Assembly (NCBI GenBank): GCA_023078685.1
Contig: JALGAS010000001.1
Location: 7,130,001-7,194,000, forward strand
Source of the DNA: Neopestalotiopsis rosae
Taxonomy: Eukaryota; Ascomycota; Sordariomycetes; Amphisphaeriales; Sporocadaceae
Reading direction: 5' to 3'
DNA: 64,000 bases
Shown in pieces: positions 1 to 10,812 of the stretch (position 1 is its first letter; each line of letters starts with the position of its first letter). Both the position numbers and the translations under genes were made by a program. The notes below the pieces were generated by a model. It saw nothing but the letters and a program-made list of their open reading frames with translations, was not told the DNA's origin and did not search any database.

Positions 1-1457
1 ACTTCCAAACGGCCAGCACACGTTCGTAACGGCCACGCCACGTGTTTAGGGAAGCGCAACCGGTCTTTTCGTTGGCCTGAACCCCACTTCCCAGCAAAAA
101 AGGCAGTGGTCGCATACCAGACAGCCAGATCTATTCCTGAAAGAGCTAGACGCGGTAGCATCCGCTACAACCCCACTACAATCATGTTCCTTTGTACACT
201 TCTGTCTTATGACACGACTACCAATTCGAACACGCAAAAGGATAATTAAGTAAGACCCTGAGCCTGGAACTTGCACAGTCATCAATCGTCACCGATCCGA
301 CCTCAAATCGAGCGGTCCCAAGCTTATCTACGGAGGAGCGCAAAGATATTTTGGAAGTAGGTTTTCCAGTTTTGATTCCGTATGCAAGAAATTAATAATA
401 CAATTCAATAATAGCTATAGCGGCAAACTTTATCCTGCAAAATTATTCGCATCGCAATGTCGTTGGTCCTCGAAGGCGCACAGGCGCCTAGTCTCTGAAC
501 TGCGGAATAGATGATCCTTTAACTAGTTTTACCACATTATCAAGTCAAATCCAGGATAAAATTACCCGTCATTATGTGTCGTTCCAGTCAGGCACCAGAA
601 GACACACCTGATCTTAATGATTATGGCATAAATGACTCGTGGATGTTGTTTTATTTCAGGGGACTGAGAGGTAAAGCAGTACAAGGGAGTTACTTTATGG
701 CCTGTTTCGAAGGGCTTGGACAGTTGCACTCAAGATTCTTTTCATTCAAGTTTCTCGAATCTATCGGCTACAGTGAGTGACACCTATTTATCGAAATGGT
801 ATCCTCAAATGTTGCACTACAGCTGCCTGCTGCCTACTCTTCCGATTGCGCACATACAGAAGGGCATTTATTCAGCCTAACCGAGTGACCCCACAACGAA
901 TGCCAACTGCACTAGTCCGGTTGCTTCTAGTTACTGAAGATAATTACAGAATTTCTGGCTGCCCGGCTCAAACCCCAAGTTTTCGGTTCATCCGTGATCA
1001 TTAGGTGGAATACCGAGGTTTTCCTGATTATTTGGCAGGAATTAGTCTTATCAGAGGCATTTGGCCTTGGCGGAGGTCATACTCCGCTCTGCTGAATGGT
1101 GCAGTGTGCCTTAAAAATGTATCACTCACTGACTAGAGAGCGCGCCGGTGCTTGACCTGCAGCGGATAGTGGGCTAGTGCTCTTGCCACAGGTTATGCCA
1201 GCTAGTCTAGTGGTGACGTGTCCACTAACTATCACCGCAGCAACCCGCCGCGGTATCTAAGGGTAGACACTTCTGCGGAAATGCGACAAACTAATTAATG
1301 CTGCCAGTGCTCAATCACCACTTCTTGCTGTCTCTTTGTTCTGTCGCACGTCGTACGTCGCATATCGTATGTCGCACGTCTTTCAACACTCAGTGCGTTT
1401 TAATGTACGATCACGAAAAGAATGACGATAGATTGCTTACCACCGTGCGAGCCACAT
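1..1457. other. Intergenic, no gene recognised
   Basis: The reading frames are short, uncoordinated and without family signatures. A degenerate run of GTCGCACGT/GTATGTCGCA-like units lies at about 1341-1380. Nothing else is apparent. Confidence 0.6.
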
Positions 1458-1822
1458 TCAGACCAGACTCCCCAAGAAAAAGCGACTTCTATCACCGCCG
1501 GTGTCGAATACCTCTACCCACTCGAAGAAACGACTTAGACGCGATATATCGAAGGCCGAACTCGAAGATGAAGCCCTACGCTGAGCACGGTCTGCTTGGA
1601 TAAGCTCGTATATTTTCACATCCGAATCAAGCGACGGTATTTCGCCACAAAGGAGCTGGACAGCCCGCAACTCGGTGAAGATAGGGTCTTCAAGCGCAAT
1701 CTACAAATCGAACAAAGCAATATCCTCTCTACTCGCCCTCTACAGCTACTTGAGAAGATTTGGCAAACGACGATGCGCCCGCGCCGTCTTCTACCAACAA
1801 CCTTGCGACAAAAGGCGATCAA
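1458..1822 (-). pseudogene. Protein-coding relic interrupted by TAG stops
   Basis: One minus-strand frame reads like ordinary protein: Leu-rich, then acidic, then a Ser run and a FFEWVEVFD segment. It runs from an ATG at 1822 to a TGA at 1458 but is broken by four in-frame stops, all of them TAG. Three of these follow K or L in contexts where CAG (Gln) would continue the helix-like pattern. A C-to-T change of CAG to TAG is what repeat-induced point mutation or simple decay would produce. The last 70 codons (1458-1670) are open. I do not recognise the family. It lies inside the presumed mobile element, so a decayed cargo gene is the simplest reading. Confidence 0.4.
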
Positions 1823-2841
1823 TCATTTTACCGACTCATTAGGTGAGCACCTCGCTTTCCCGATAGCCCTACCAAAGAATTCGCGCGAACTAGTATGAAG
1901 AGAACTTCAGCTATGCATCATCACCTTCCTGACTCATCGTGTCCATAATGACGGATCGGGTATGCCTGAGGATAATCAGAAATAAACCGATCAAGTATGG
2001 GTATATACCTACCGTGTCTCAATCTATTCCTTCTTATATCAGTATGGAGCGACCGGTGAATTGTAGTATGTCGCAACCGATGTAGTAATAGCTTGATTGA
2101 ATCAGGAGGGAAGTCCTAATCAGCGGTGCCTAGGCTGCTAATACAGTTTGCTACAGCTAGTGCTATCGTAGACACTCAGTAGCTAAGTATATACTGTAAT
2201 ATCCGCTCAGCAGAATGGGCCACAAGGCGATGCAGAGCAGCCCGGGGCGCCCCGCTGGTAGGTACCTACCTAGTGAGCCACCACCAACCACCTAACCTAG
2301 GTAGGTACCTAAGTAGGTTCCCACCTTCACCATCGCACCCTTTTGATTGATTCCATCCGCCTATCACAAGGTAAGAAAGCTCGCACATGCCAGCTCCGAA
2401 TAGAGATATAGAACCTTTGTCTCGATTTTCTTTGGCTTTCCAAAGCCTCCGTACTTCGACGTGGCCAGACTGTTTCTAAAAAGGGTGCAGACTCAATTAC
2501 TGTGCTGTGGCTGTCAAATCCCCATCTGCAAGCCCGCAATTCCTCACATCGCATTTTTTGTTTCATCCTCAATGATATTTTCTCAACATCGTCATTGAAC
2601 AGAGGAATGCCAGTTTTATAGCACTAGCCAACTGCATTCTCTCGGTATCATCTTATTTTTCCAAGTATCAGTCCGAAGTTTCACCTATTTATTCATGAAG
2701 GATCTTAGTGCAACTATGGAATTATTTCGCCATTACCTGCTTGGGACACTGCACTAATACGTTGGACATGTGTCTAGTTCTTTCGAAGCACTTATATTCT
2801 CCCATTGGCCGGGCCTGCCCGTACGCGCAGTATCTGGAACA
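1823..2841. other. Intergenic with short palindromic repeats
   Basis: No convincing coding frame. It contains the GGTACCTA-type repeat described separately. Confidence 0.55.
2257..2319. repeat. Palindromic GGTAGGTACCTACC repeats
   Basis: A perfect 14-bp palindrome, GGTAGGTACCTACC, lies at 2257-2270. A second, imperfect copy (about 2294-2319) is built from the same TAGGTACCTA core. Short repeats of this kind are seen in fungal intergenic DNA. No function can be assigned from the sequence alone. Confidence 0.6.
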
Positions 2842-4131
2842 CTATAGCTTCTGACGCTTGCCATTCTCCTCAATGTAAGCATTTTCGACTGAATCAACTC
2901 CTGTGAGATCAATAAACTCAATCTCCTCGTTGTTTTTGACATTGAAAATGTCATCAATGTCAATAAAACTGGGAGACTTCAGATCTTGAGCAACAGTAAC
3001 GCCAGTACATCCCAAAGACTCCGCACGTGTCCTGCCTCCTCGCGACTTTGGTGTGACGCCAAAATCTCCGGACCCCATGAAGTTCCTGCCCCTCTTTTTT
3101 GTCGATGAGGTAATTCCGGCAGACTGGTACATCGTAGCTTTTTCGACATGAAGGTCCTGAGGGTTGACTGTAAAAGCATCCGGTGTGTCGGGTATTGAGT
3201 CATTTATGGTGATCTCCTCGACGTTCACGAGATCAGGCCTTGGAAGATCAGGTTGAGTGCAACTATTTGTGTCGTCCTTTTGCGTACTATCTGGGTAAAA
3301 GGTTGTGTTTGGAGACGATCTTGATGGGTGGTCACGGTGGGATGTATTTTGAGCGAAGTCCACGGCATCCAAGTCGAAGTGATCTTTGCCTGAACCTTCG
3401 ATAGCCGGATCCAGAACAACCTCCGTTTCGTCGTGGACATCTAGAAGCTCATCAAAATATGTCCTTTCCTGTTGAGAAATCGTTGAGTCTGCGGTCATCG
3501 ATTCGTTGGTGCTAGAAGGCTCTATAGCGATGTGAGTTGCAACACCACTAATAACCGGATGGATGTCGGGGAATCCTGTTTTGATATGCGCGTTCATTGG
3601 TACAAATGAGTCTCCAACCGGGTTTTCATCGACTCCATCAACGGATTCGAACATTATTGAATCCATAGCCAGCGATGAATACGGGTTAATTGGGGGAAAT
3701 ATGTTGAACCCCTCCTGGAAGAGAGGATAAGCATTCGTGAAAGTTGGTCCAATCAGCGGCCCGGTGCTGTAAAGAGTCTCGGAGGTCAGATAAGGTTCGC
3801 ATGTGACAAGCCCATGTCGGGCAATATCCACATCCTCATATTGGAAAATCGGGAATGATGGCCATTCCATGAGTGAAGTCGGTTGGAAAAGATCATCAGA
3901 GCTCCTCCAGAGATCCATGCATGACTGAGTAGATCGTAGTGGTAGCTTCGCAAGCAGAATAGGGTGGTCGGATGCGCCAAGAGTCAGGTTTGGCAATGGC
4001 AATGACGAGTCTTCCTCACAAATTGTGTCCAACGGTTCGAAAAGGTCTGAAATGGCGTTGGATAACATGGGATATGAGGTGAATACGTCTGTAGTGTGAT
4101 CCTCTTGGCGAGAGGTAAATGGTACAGCCAT
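2842..4131 (-). CDS. Uncharacterised acidic protein with SUMO-interaction-like motif
   Basis: An uninterrupted 429-codon frame starts at ATG 4131 and ends at TAG 2842, with no introns. The protein is acidic and rich in D, E, S, T and P, and no known enzymatic or DNA-binding domain is visible. The C-terminal third has a basic patch (KKRGR and SRGGRTR, about residues 345-370). Two acidic-hydrophobic strings follow: FIDIDDIF and, near the end, EFIDLTG. The latter matches the core of a SUMO-interacting motif. The protein ends in GKRQKL, a possible nuclear signal. I infer a nuclear, largely disordered regulator or adaptor. A TATA-like box lies about 100 bp upstream. It lies in the presumed mobile element and may be a cargo gene. 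Function unknown. Confidence 0.6.
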   Translation of the reverse strand: MAVPFTSRQEDHTTDVFTSYPMLSNAISDLFEPLDTICEEDSSLPLPNLTLGASDHPILLAKLPLRSTQSCMDLWRSSDDLFQPTSLMEWPSFPIFQYEDVDIARHGLVTCEPYLTSETLYSTGPLIGPTFTNAYPLFQEGFNIFPPINPYSSLAMDSIMFESVDGVDENPVGDSFVPMNAHIKTGFPDIHPVISGVATHIAIEPSSTNESMTADSTISQQERTYFDELLDVHDETEVVLDPAIEGSGKDHFDLDAVDFAQNTSHRDHPSRSSPNTTFYPDSTQKDDTNSCTQPDLPRPDLVNVEEITINDSIPDTPDAFTVNPQDLHVEKATMYQSAGITSSTKKRGRNFMGSGDFGVTPKSRGGRTRAESLGCTGVTVAQDLKSPSFIDIDDIFNVKNNEEIEFIDLTGVDSVENAYIEENGKRQKL

Positions 4132-4227
4132 GTCGTTGTTGGTGGTGATAGGTTTTGATGATTGATTGCAATAACTTAAATTCCTGGTGTTCTGTTGGAC
4201 AAAACTCCTCAGGCAGACGAGCTCTCT

Positions 4228-4235
4228 CTTATATA
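4228..4235 (-). promoter_or_regulatory. TATA-like box upstream of the 429-aa gene
   Basis: TATATAAG on the minus strand, about 97 bp before the ATG at 4131, in a typical spacing for a fungal TATA element. Assigned by sequence only. Confidence 0.4.
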
Positions 4236-5417
4236 CTCAAATATTTCTTGAGAATGTTCTGATTGGTGGAGAGACTATTCGTAGAAGGCGGCGATGTGGC
4301 ATGAGTTGATATCTCGGAGCAATGTCCATCAGCCATAAAGCTGAATGCCTGAAACAACTTACCACTCGAGGGAGGCCTCACGCCCTCAGGCTAAGTCTAT
4401 GAAATATGATCCATTGGTTATGGGTTCACGAGTATACCCGGCCGTGACCAAGTGTTGTGTATCACATTCATAGGGAGAGGCTATGTGTATGTGGTCTATC
4501 ACATATAATTGGCTCGGACATGGTGCATACCTTGTAGGCAGTCGAGATATTCAACCGAACAGGCGACTACTGCGACACACAAGAGGATCCCGAGTACTCA
4601 CACGAGTTCGTTAAGTTGTATTCCCATACAGTTCCACTCACCATTGCCACCAAGGCATATTCTTGGACTGAGAATGCCAGACAGTAACGGGCACTCACTA
4701 CCAGCTACTTTGCCCAACCAATTTATCAGGCTGTTCAAGAACATGCGATCAAAGGAGCATTTATTTTTCAAGCGACTAGATTCGAACACTGTGTCATGTC
4801 GTCCATCTGACAAAGCTCGGCCAAGCACAACTTCGACTTTTTTTGAAAAGATTATACTAGAAAGCATTGGAGAGTGCTGCTAGCATAAAGGTACCCAAGA
4901 GAAATGGATATCTTACTTCCACATATCCACGCCACGAAAACCCTAACACGTGTCTCCAAATAGATGTTCAGTCTCATATCTTCCTTTTCCGGATAACTTA
5001 TGGAGATTTCTTAAGCGAAACGGTCATGCATGAACATCAGGCTCACTTTGAAAAGCCATTGGAACTAAGTGTGATTTGTAGTTCTAGTTAATTCTGTCTG
5101 TCAGCAGTTCTATTCTACTACAGTTTGGACTCTCTCTCAGAAGCGCTTCAAAGAGAGTGTGATAAGCATGAGTTTCCTGGGAGACAATTCTCCCGTCATA
5201 GACTTGGAAATGGATAGGGACGTGGTCGTTCAATTAGTTGAGCACTATTGAAAGGCAGAAAGGGAAAAGCATAGTTTGTAATAGAAAGTCAACAAGATGT
5301 TAGTTATTTCTGTGATGGAAAGGCAGGCCAAGAAGCCCAACATACTAGTCTTGGAACTAAGCATTTCTGATTTTACGCCTCTGATCCGTTTCGGCGACAT
5401 CTCTGTAGTTATGTATT
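4236..5417. other. Intergenic, no gene recognised
   Basis: Several frames of 70-125 codons exist on both strands, but none has family similarity, splice logic or a plausible composition. Confidence 0.5.
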
Positions 5418-5981
5418 CTACTTCTTCCCTGCTCCAGGTATCATCGTGTATGATGTCGGATATAGAGTATTGCCACAGCGTTTCTTATAAGAGAATGGTG
5501 GTCGGGGTGCCTGAAAGTACAAAGGAGATCGAAATAGGTTTTGTCGCCACTGATTTTGGCTTAAGGCAGCTGATGTTAACCTGAACCTGCCGCCAAGAAC
5601 ATCTTTATGCACGAATGGCACGTTCCAGCAGCTTGCCAATAAATTTCGAATATAGACCTTGGGATGGAGTTGTGTCTGTTGAAATGTGACTGAATACGAC
5701 TTCTGTGCTTCACAATCTAGCTCAACGGTCTGCATCATGGCCTTTTGTCGTATGTCCGGATTGACTGAAATCGCAACTCGTACATAACCCGTGACGGGAA
5801 TGTCAGTGTCCTCGACCGGCTCACTGCAGAGTTTCCATGACCGAACAAGGCCTCCCAGGTCTGTTACGCCCTTTAACAGATAACTTGGGATATCATCTTT
5901 TAGAAAAATTTGTACACTAATACTGGTATAAGGTACACCAATCCCACGATGGTCTTCAACACGACAAAGTAGCGACGCCAT
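5418..5981 (-). CDS. Uncharacterised 187-aa protein, N-terminus weakly transthyretin-like
   Basis: An open frame runs from ATG 5981 to TAG 5418. The first 75 residues look like a beta-sandwich: MASLLCRVEDHRG at the start, then strands around a GVTDLGGLVRSW turn. That pattern distantly recalls the N-terminal half of 5-hydroxyisourate hydrolase or other transthyretin-like domains. The conserved C-terminal YRGS tail of that enzyme is absent, so I do not assign the activity. The last 60 residues are less protein-like and may be read-through of an unrecognised intron or of decay. There is no signal peptide. It lies among AT-rich sequence in the presumed mobile element. Either an orphan cargo gene or a fragment. 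Confidence 0.4.
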   Translation of the reverse strand: MASLLCRVEDHRGIGVPYTSISVQIFLKDDIPSYLLKGVTDLGGLVRSWKLCSEPVEDTDIPVTGYVRVAISVNPDIRQKAMMQTVELDCEAQKSYSVTFQQTQLHPKVYIRNLLASCWNVPFVHKDVLGGRFRLTSAALSQNQWRQNLFRSPLYFQAPRPPFSYKKRCGNTLYPTSYTMIPGAGKK

Positions 5982-6255
5982 GAGTTCGGGTCGACTAGGA
6001 AACGACAGACCGAGTGAGATAATGATGCACTCGCAGACTGTAAATAAATTATGATTATTTAAAAAGAGAAATTACTCAGAATATTTAAGATTGCTAAAGA
6101 TGATCCCCCTTGCCTTTTAGTGAGAGTAGCCATCAGCTTGGTATTTCAATGAGGCTAGTTCGTTATAAGTTAATTTTAACAATATAGTTAACTAACGCGC
6201 AAACAAAATCTATTTTATTGGCGGATCTTCCTTAGCTTATCATCCTTAAACACTT

Positions 6256-6815
6256 ATGCACATCTCTCACAACATGTCATCGCAAGAGAAAGCCACAAAT
6301 TGTCAAGATGGTAGCCAATATTATGTTTGCTCCAAAAACAACTTCACCGGATGTTGCACTTGGGATCCTTGCAACAACGTCCAAGGCTGCACGCCCGAAA
6401 GCACATTAACTAGTACACTGGCATCTGGTACTGCAACTGGAGTCACAATATCATCACCAGAGTACTCAGTTAGCAGCCCTATCTCATCCCCCACTCAAGC
6501 CCTCAACCAAAGCAATAATGATGAAAATGACCACATGCATGTGGACCATCGATTGCAAATCGGACTGGGGGTTGGAATACCTTTTTTCATCATATGTATC
6601 ATATGTGTCATACTTCTCGGTGCGCGAAGCTGGCGATCACGGAAGAAAAAGATGAAAGCTGCGCACATAGCGACTTCTAGTGTTTGTAAGTTACCATGAC
6701 GTTCACGAACGAGCACTTATTAATGTTACTTTCTGCAGCGCCGAGCTCGCCCATTTACGAACTACCAGGAGAGCCGCTGCAAATCACGGATTCCGTGATC
6801 TCTGAGCATAGCTAG
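6256..6815 (+). CDS. Single-pass membrane protein with Cys-rich ectodomain
   Basis: Two exons, 6256-6685 and 6739-6815, flank a 53-bp intron (GTAAGT...CTGCAG) and give 168 aa. The N-terminal 55 residues hold a compact Cys pattern (YYVCSKNNFTGCC, then DPCN and GC) found in many uncharacterised Hypocreales surface proteins. A Ser/Thr-rich stalk follows, then one transmembrane helix (about residues 95-117, GLGVGIPFFIICIICVILL) and a basic stop-transfer RSWRSRKKK. The short cytosolic tail is completed only by splicing and contains SPIYELPG, a motif common at the end of such proteins. There is no cleavable signal peptide, so the topology is probably type III. Its role may be cell-wall sensing, which is an inference from architecture. 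Confidence 0.7.
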
Positions 6816-7132
6816 GTGTGAGGTTAGCTGTATATAGTTCGTGAGATAATGTGATTGGTGTGCGTTTGACAGTGTGAAGACTCTTCCTGGTTCTTACGTA
6901 TTTTTCCTTATTAGGTACAATGGGTTACATCACACCGACTAGTCATGTTTGTGGTATATCGTCAAGTTTAAGATAAAGAAAATCAGCTAATCCTTGAACG
7001 CTATCGGATGAAAGACTGACAGCCAAATAACACAGAGCATGTGGTCGATCCACACAATGAGTTTCATGTAAATACATCTGCCCTAAATTAGCCTTCCCCA
7101 GAGGACCAGTCACTGGTTCGTGCCCGAAGCAT
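6816..7132. other. Intergenic, AT-rich
   Basis: A space between convergent genes, probably holding both 3' ends. Nothing else seen. Confidence 0.5.
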
Positions 7133-7771
7133 CTAATGTTGGAAGAATGTTGTCGCCAAAGCCATCAACATCTCTTTTCTTTGCTGAGAAATGGGGAGAG
7201 GACACAATATATCTGGTTGGTTCACGACAGAAGGATCGTCACAAGCTCGGCTTCCTATTGAACTTGTTGTGCTGAGCTGTCCCGGTGAAGTAGTGAGTGT
7301 TGAGGGATGTATGATGTAATCGTTTTCACCAGGGGAGCTTTTTTCAGCAGTGTCGTCAAATATTTCCACCGTGTCCTCGAATGGAAACGGAAGTTCCGGT
7401 GTAAGTGGCTCGGATGGGTCGGTTGAGGCTGTCCTAGTGCTTGTTGAGCTTGCATCCCACGAGATGGGAGGACTTCCAATATGAAGAGGCTCCGTGTATG
7501 ACGTGCTACTAGACCGAGAATCAGGGCTGACATGCCTATCCGCAACGGTATCGAAGTTGTCGGGGCCCCACGCGCTATGAACGTCACGCCGGGTACGGCG
7601 GAGCACCCCGTTCACTGACTCATATGTAGTGACCTTTCCGTTGAGTTTAATGTAAACCGCAATTTCTCCGCCGTAAAATTTGTAGAAGGTGTTTGCCTTC
7701 TTGAATAAACCCTTTTCCCGATTTGACAACCCTCGAGCATAATCCTTATTGCGATTCGCGCTGCGTGGCAT
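7133..7771 (-). CDS. MADS-box-like protein
   Basis: An intronless 212-aa frame runs from ATG 7771 to TAG 7133. Residues about 12-55 resemble a divergent MADS/SRF domain. SNREKGLFKKANTFYKF aligns with the KGLxKKAxEL helix, and GGEIAVYIKLNGKVTTYES aligns with the beta strands that follow. The first part of a canonical MADS box (the RxKIEIKxI segment) is shortened or replaced by a basic MPRSANRNKDYARG. The rest is Ser/Thr/Pro-rich and acidic, with no second domain. I infer a DNA-binding regulator or a degenerate family member. It is distinct from the conserved fungal MCM1 and RLM1 proteins, which have full MADS boxes. It lies inside the presumed mobile element. Confidence 0.6.
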   Translation of the reverse strand: MPRSANRNKDYARGLSNREKGLFKKANTFYKFYGGEIAVYIKLNGKVTTYESVNGVLRRTRRDVHSAWGPDNFDTVADRHVSPDSRSSSTSYTEPLHIGSPPISWDASSTSTRTASTDPSEPLTPELPFPFEDTVEIFDDTAEKSSPGENDYIIHPSTLTTSPGQLSTTSSIGSRACDDPSVVNQPDILCPLPISQQRKEMLMALATTFFQH

Positions 7772-8308
7772 AATGTGTTTTTTTAACTATTTTAAACTTG
7801 TCTTTCGAAATAGTGGATACAGTCAGAGAAAAAAAATAAGCAGCTAAAGACAGCTTGCTAATTCAAAGAGATGGAATTACATATGAATATATAATCAAAG
7901 ACCTTGATTATTTATAAGATAATAAGCTTTCAAACTATAGATATAAATAGTCTGGCTGAACCTTTACCGAGCCGCGCGCGAAGATATACATTGATAGCGG
8001 CGCGTAATTACGTCTCTAAAGTTGTCCAATTATGTTCCGTGCTTAGCCGGCGTGCATTCTTCGGGAACGGCGATCACGGCTTTGGGTCACGGGTCCGGCC
8101 GGCGTGTGCCCCGCACCGGCATCGCGGTAATTAAACGGAGAGAAGCGCGCGCGTATCTTAGGCTTAGTTAAAAGTAGAATGCCGCAATTAGCTCGCGTCC
8201 ATTTCTCAGGTTGGTCTTCATATTTCATTCAAAAAACTTTCGAAGGACCTAAAAATCCTTTTATGTTCCTCTTGTCTTTCAAAGCGCATTTGAACTTACT
8301 ATTTGATC
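7772..8308. other. Intergenic between divergent genes
   Basis: An AT-rich spacer between the minus-strand MADS-like gene and the plus-strand ferric reductase, holding both promoters. No gene recognised. Confidence 0.5.
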
Positions 8309-10169
8309 ATGGAAGAGGTCCAAGTTTATGCTATTGCTTTAGGTGTTGTTATAACCATTTTGCTAGCGCTGCGCATGCAACAATGGTTGGCGACATATGC
8401 AGGCTCTATCCTCCACCTTTTTTTCTTACGCTATTTCCGATATTGCTCTGTATTCACAAAGCGAAAGTTCTTACACTTAACATGGCTCCAGTTCACCGGC
8501 TTAATCAGTTACCTTGCAGGCAATATCATTCCACTCACATTGCATTATTCAGGGACTCGTGACCTTGAGCAAAGATTGGCCGTCATGGCAACTGCAAATT
8601 GCAGTCTTTTATTTTTCAGTGGGCCTACAAATATTCTAACAGACTGGCTTGGCATTTCAAACGTCGCGCACATGATCATGCATCGTTGGATAGGAAGAAT
8701 CGCTGCCCTTCAAGCCATTCTACATGCAACAATCGTTTTGATCCTTCACCCTTTACCAGGGAACATCGTTACATCTGGCTACATTGTGAGATTCTCCATC
8801 CTGTATCTTAGCGAAAACATGTACTGATAGTTATGAAGAGCGCTGGCGCTGTCTTTTGCACTGTCGTTCTTGGCGGATCCAAAGTTCGAAACAATGTCAG
8901 AAACCTGAGCCATTTACTTATTCCAGGGTGCTTTCAGATCCTACCCTTTCCGGATCTTCATACTGTATTCTCTCTCGCCTTTCTTTCGGGGTTATTCTGG
9001 CATATCATCACTTTGCCATCTCCGAATCTTGTCACTAAAATCTCAATATTAGTGGGCTCATCACTTTGGGTCGCCTCGAGTATTATGCGGTACACGCGAA
9101 TCGTATTGTGGGGCTGTTCGGCCAAAATCACGAGTATGACAGTAGTTCAAGATTGGATCCGCATCCGTGTGAGCACTAGATACCCTATTTCCATCGTTCC
9201 TGGATCGTACATTCATGCATATTCCCATCGCTGGTTGACGTTCACAAGTCTTTCATGCGGCCACCCCTTAATGATTATTCCAGAGGATAGCAGCTCTGAA
9301 TGGACCACAAAGGGCGTGCGAGACTTCTCTTTCGTCCTCCTGAACAAATCAAAATTATCAAAGAAACTGAAACAAGGCCAACGACTCATTATTGACGGCC
9401 CCTACGGCGTTAATACACATTTAGAGAAATATGAGAATTTGTTTCTCGCCGCAGAAGGTGTTGGTATTATTGGGGCTTTGACCACAGCTCTATTTATTTC
9501 CGCACGCAAACGATCGGATAACGAAGCACGAGAGAGTCGCTCAAACCGAAGAAGTAGCCAAGTACAGAGTAAAAATAAAGAAAATCACGAGACATATGAG
9601 ATGCAAGATCTTAAGACGACCAAACCGAAAATTTCAAAGCCCTTCTCACCAAAAAAGCTTCATCGAGACCTCACTAGGAGAATTGATCTGTATTGGGCAA
9701 TGGATACAAACAACCAAGAAGAGCTGGTCGTTGAATCTATCCGAAACATCCAAAGGCTTGACCAAGACAACGTACGTAATCATGATTTTGATTTCTTTCG
9801 ATCGCTATACGTGTATTCAATTCAATGCTCAATGCTTAATAGCCCATCGTTTATGTATGCTGCTTTTATCCTGCCGAAACAGAGATCACGAAAAGACCAC
9901 TCATCATCCCTTCCAATTTCTTGCATTGCTATTATGGCATCCAAGACAATGAGAACTTAATTTCACAACGTCTGGAAGATGGAGAGACATTCACATCATC
10001 AGGAGATGCATACGTTCTTAGTAGGTACTATATTCATGCTATTATCACATTATATTCACTATTCTTAGGTTATGGAAGTATAGCGTTTACTGAGAACATT
10101 CGCCAAAGCGCTTTGAAAATGCTGAAGGCAGGGTATCTTGTTAAATATAGCGAAACAAACACTACTTAA
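8309..10169 (+). pseudogene. Ferric reductase-like (FRE) transmembrane component, damaged
   Basis: Family: FAD/NADPH-dependent plasma-membrane metalloreductases with two haems. Exon 1 (8309-8785) encodes the first helices, with the first haem pair in MHRWIGRIAALQAILH (H-X13-H). A second H-X13-H (HTVFSLAFLSGLFWH) follows near 8960. FAD-domain motifs (HPLMI, DGPYG) and a nucleotide-binding AEGVGIIG are next. Introns at 9772-9842 and 10021-10068 are clean, giving a C-terminus that ends at TAA 10169. Between about 8786 and 8960 the frame is broken. After the first intron (8786-8830) there is a TGA, and a single-base shift lies just before the second haem histidine pair. A longer intron ending near 8943 would bypass both but delete a membrane segment. 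The terminal CGP-type NADPH motif is also missing. Probably a decayed Starship accessory gene. Confidence 0.7.
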
Positions 10170-10812
10170 AAGAAATCTAAATCGAAATGTACTTTGCCTT
10201 GGATTTAAAGAGTAGAATGGCTTCACCGTTCAAGAAGATTTCACATTCGTACGATGGGGGCGACGGCAAATAGGTCTAAGTTTAACGTACTATACGGAAG
10301 GGAACGAGGAGAACATGTTCCTTTCTACGAGTACTATAAGAAGCGACCCTGGCTGTACAGATGCTGGCAGTCGACAGCAACGATGTGGCTGTGGTGGTTT
10401 GTAGATAGCATCCTAATTCTACTATAAACAACTACACACCGTTGCCGTACGAAGCTTGAAATATCGATATCCATTGTGAAGAGATTTGATTGATAAGCGT
10501 TGATTACATTATTGTTCTTGACTTCACATTAACAACCAAGTTATTTTCCGAATATGTTGTTCACATCGTTTTTTACTTATCAACAGTTTTTTCTACATGA
10601 GTGATACGTTATTTACAACAAATTAAATGTTAAAATCACTAATAAACTTTTAACTGATTAAAATTTGATTAACTCAAATAATTCATAATATAACTATATC
10701 AGACTTTATTCTCATTGCTTTCATTAAGCTTTATATTAAGTGCAATTCCGTCCACTTACACAGGAGTCAATCAAATACCTGAATTGAAATAAATTGAGAA
10801 ACATATTCAAAC
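10170..10812. other. Intergenic, AT-rich
   Basis: Strongly AT-rich, especially 10490-10800, upstream of the 322-aa gene. A short frame ending near 10427 is Trp-rich but has no start or family signal. Confidence 0.5.
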
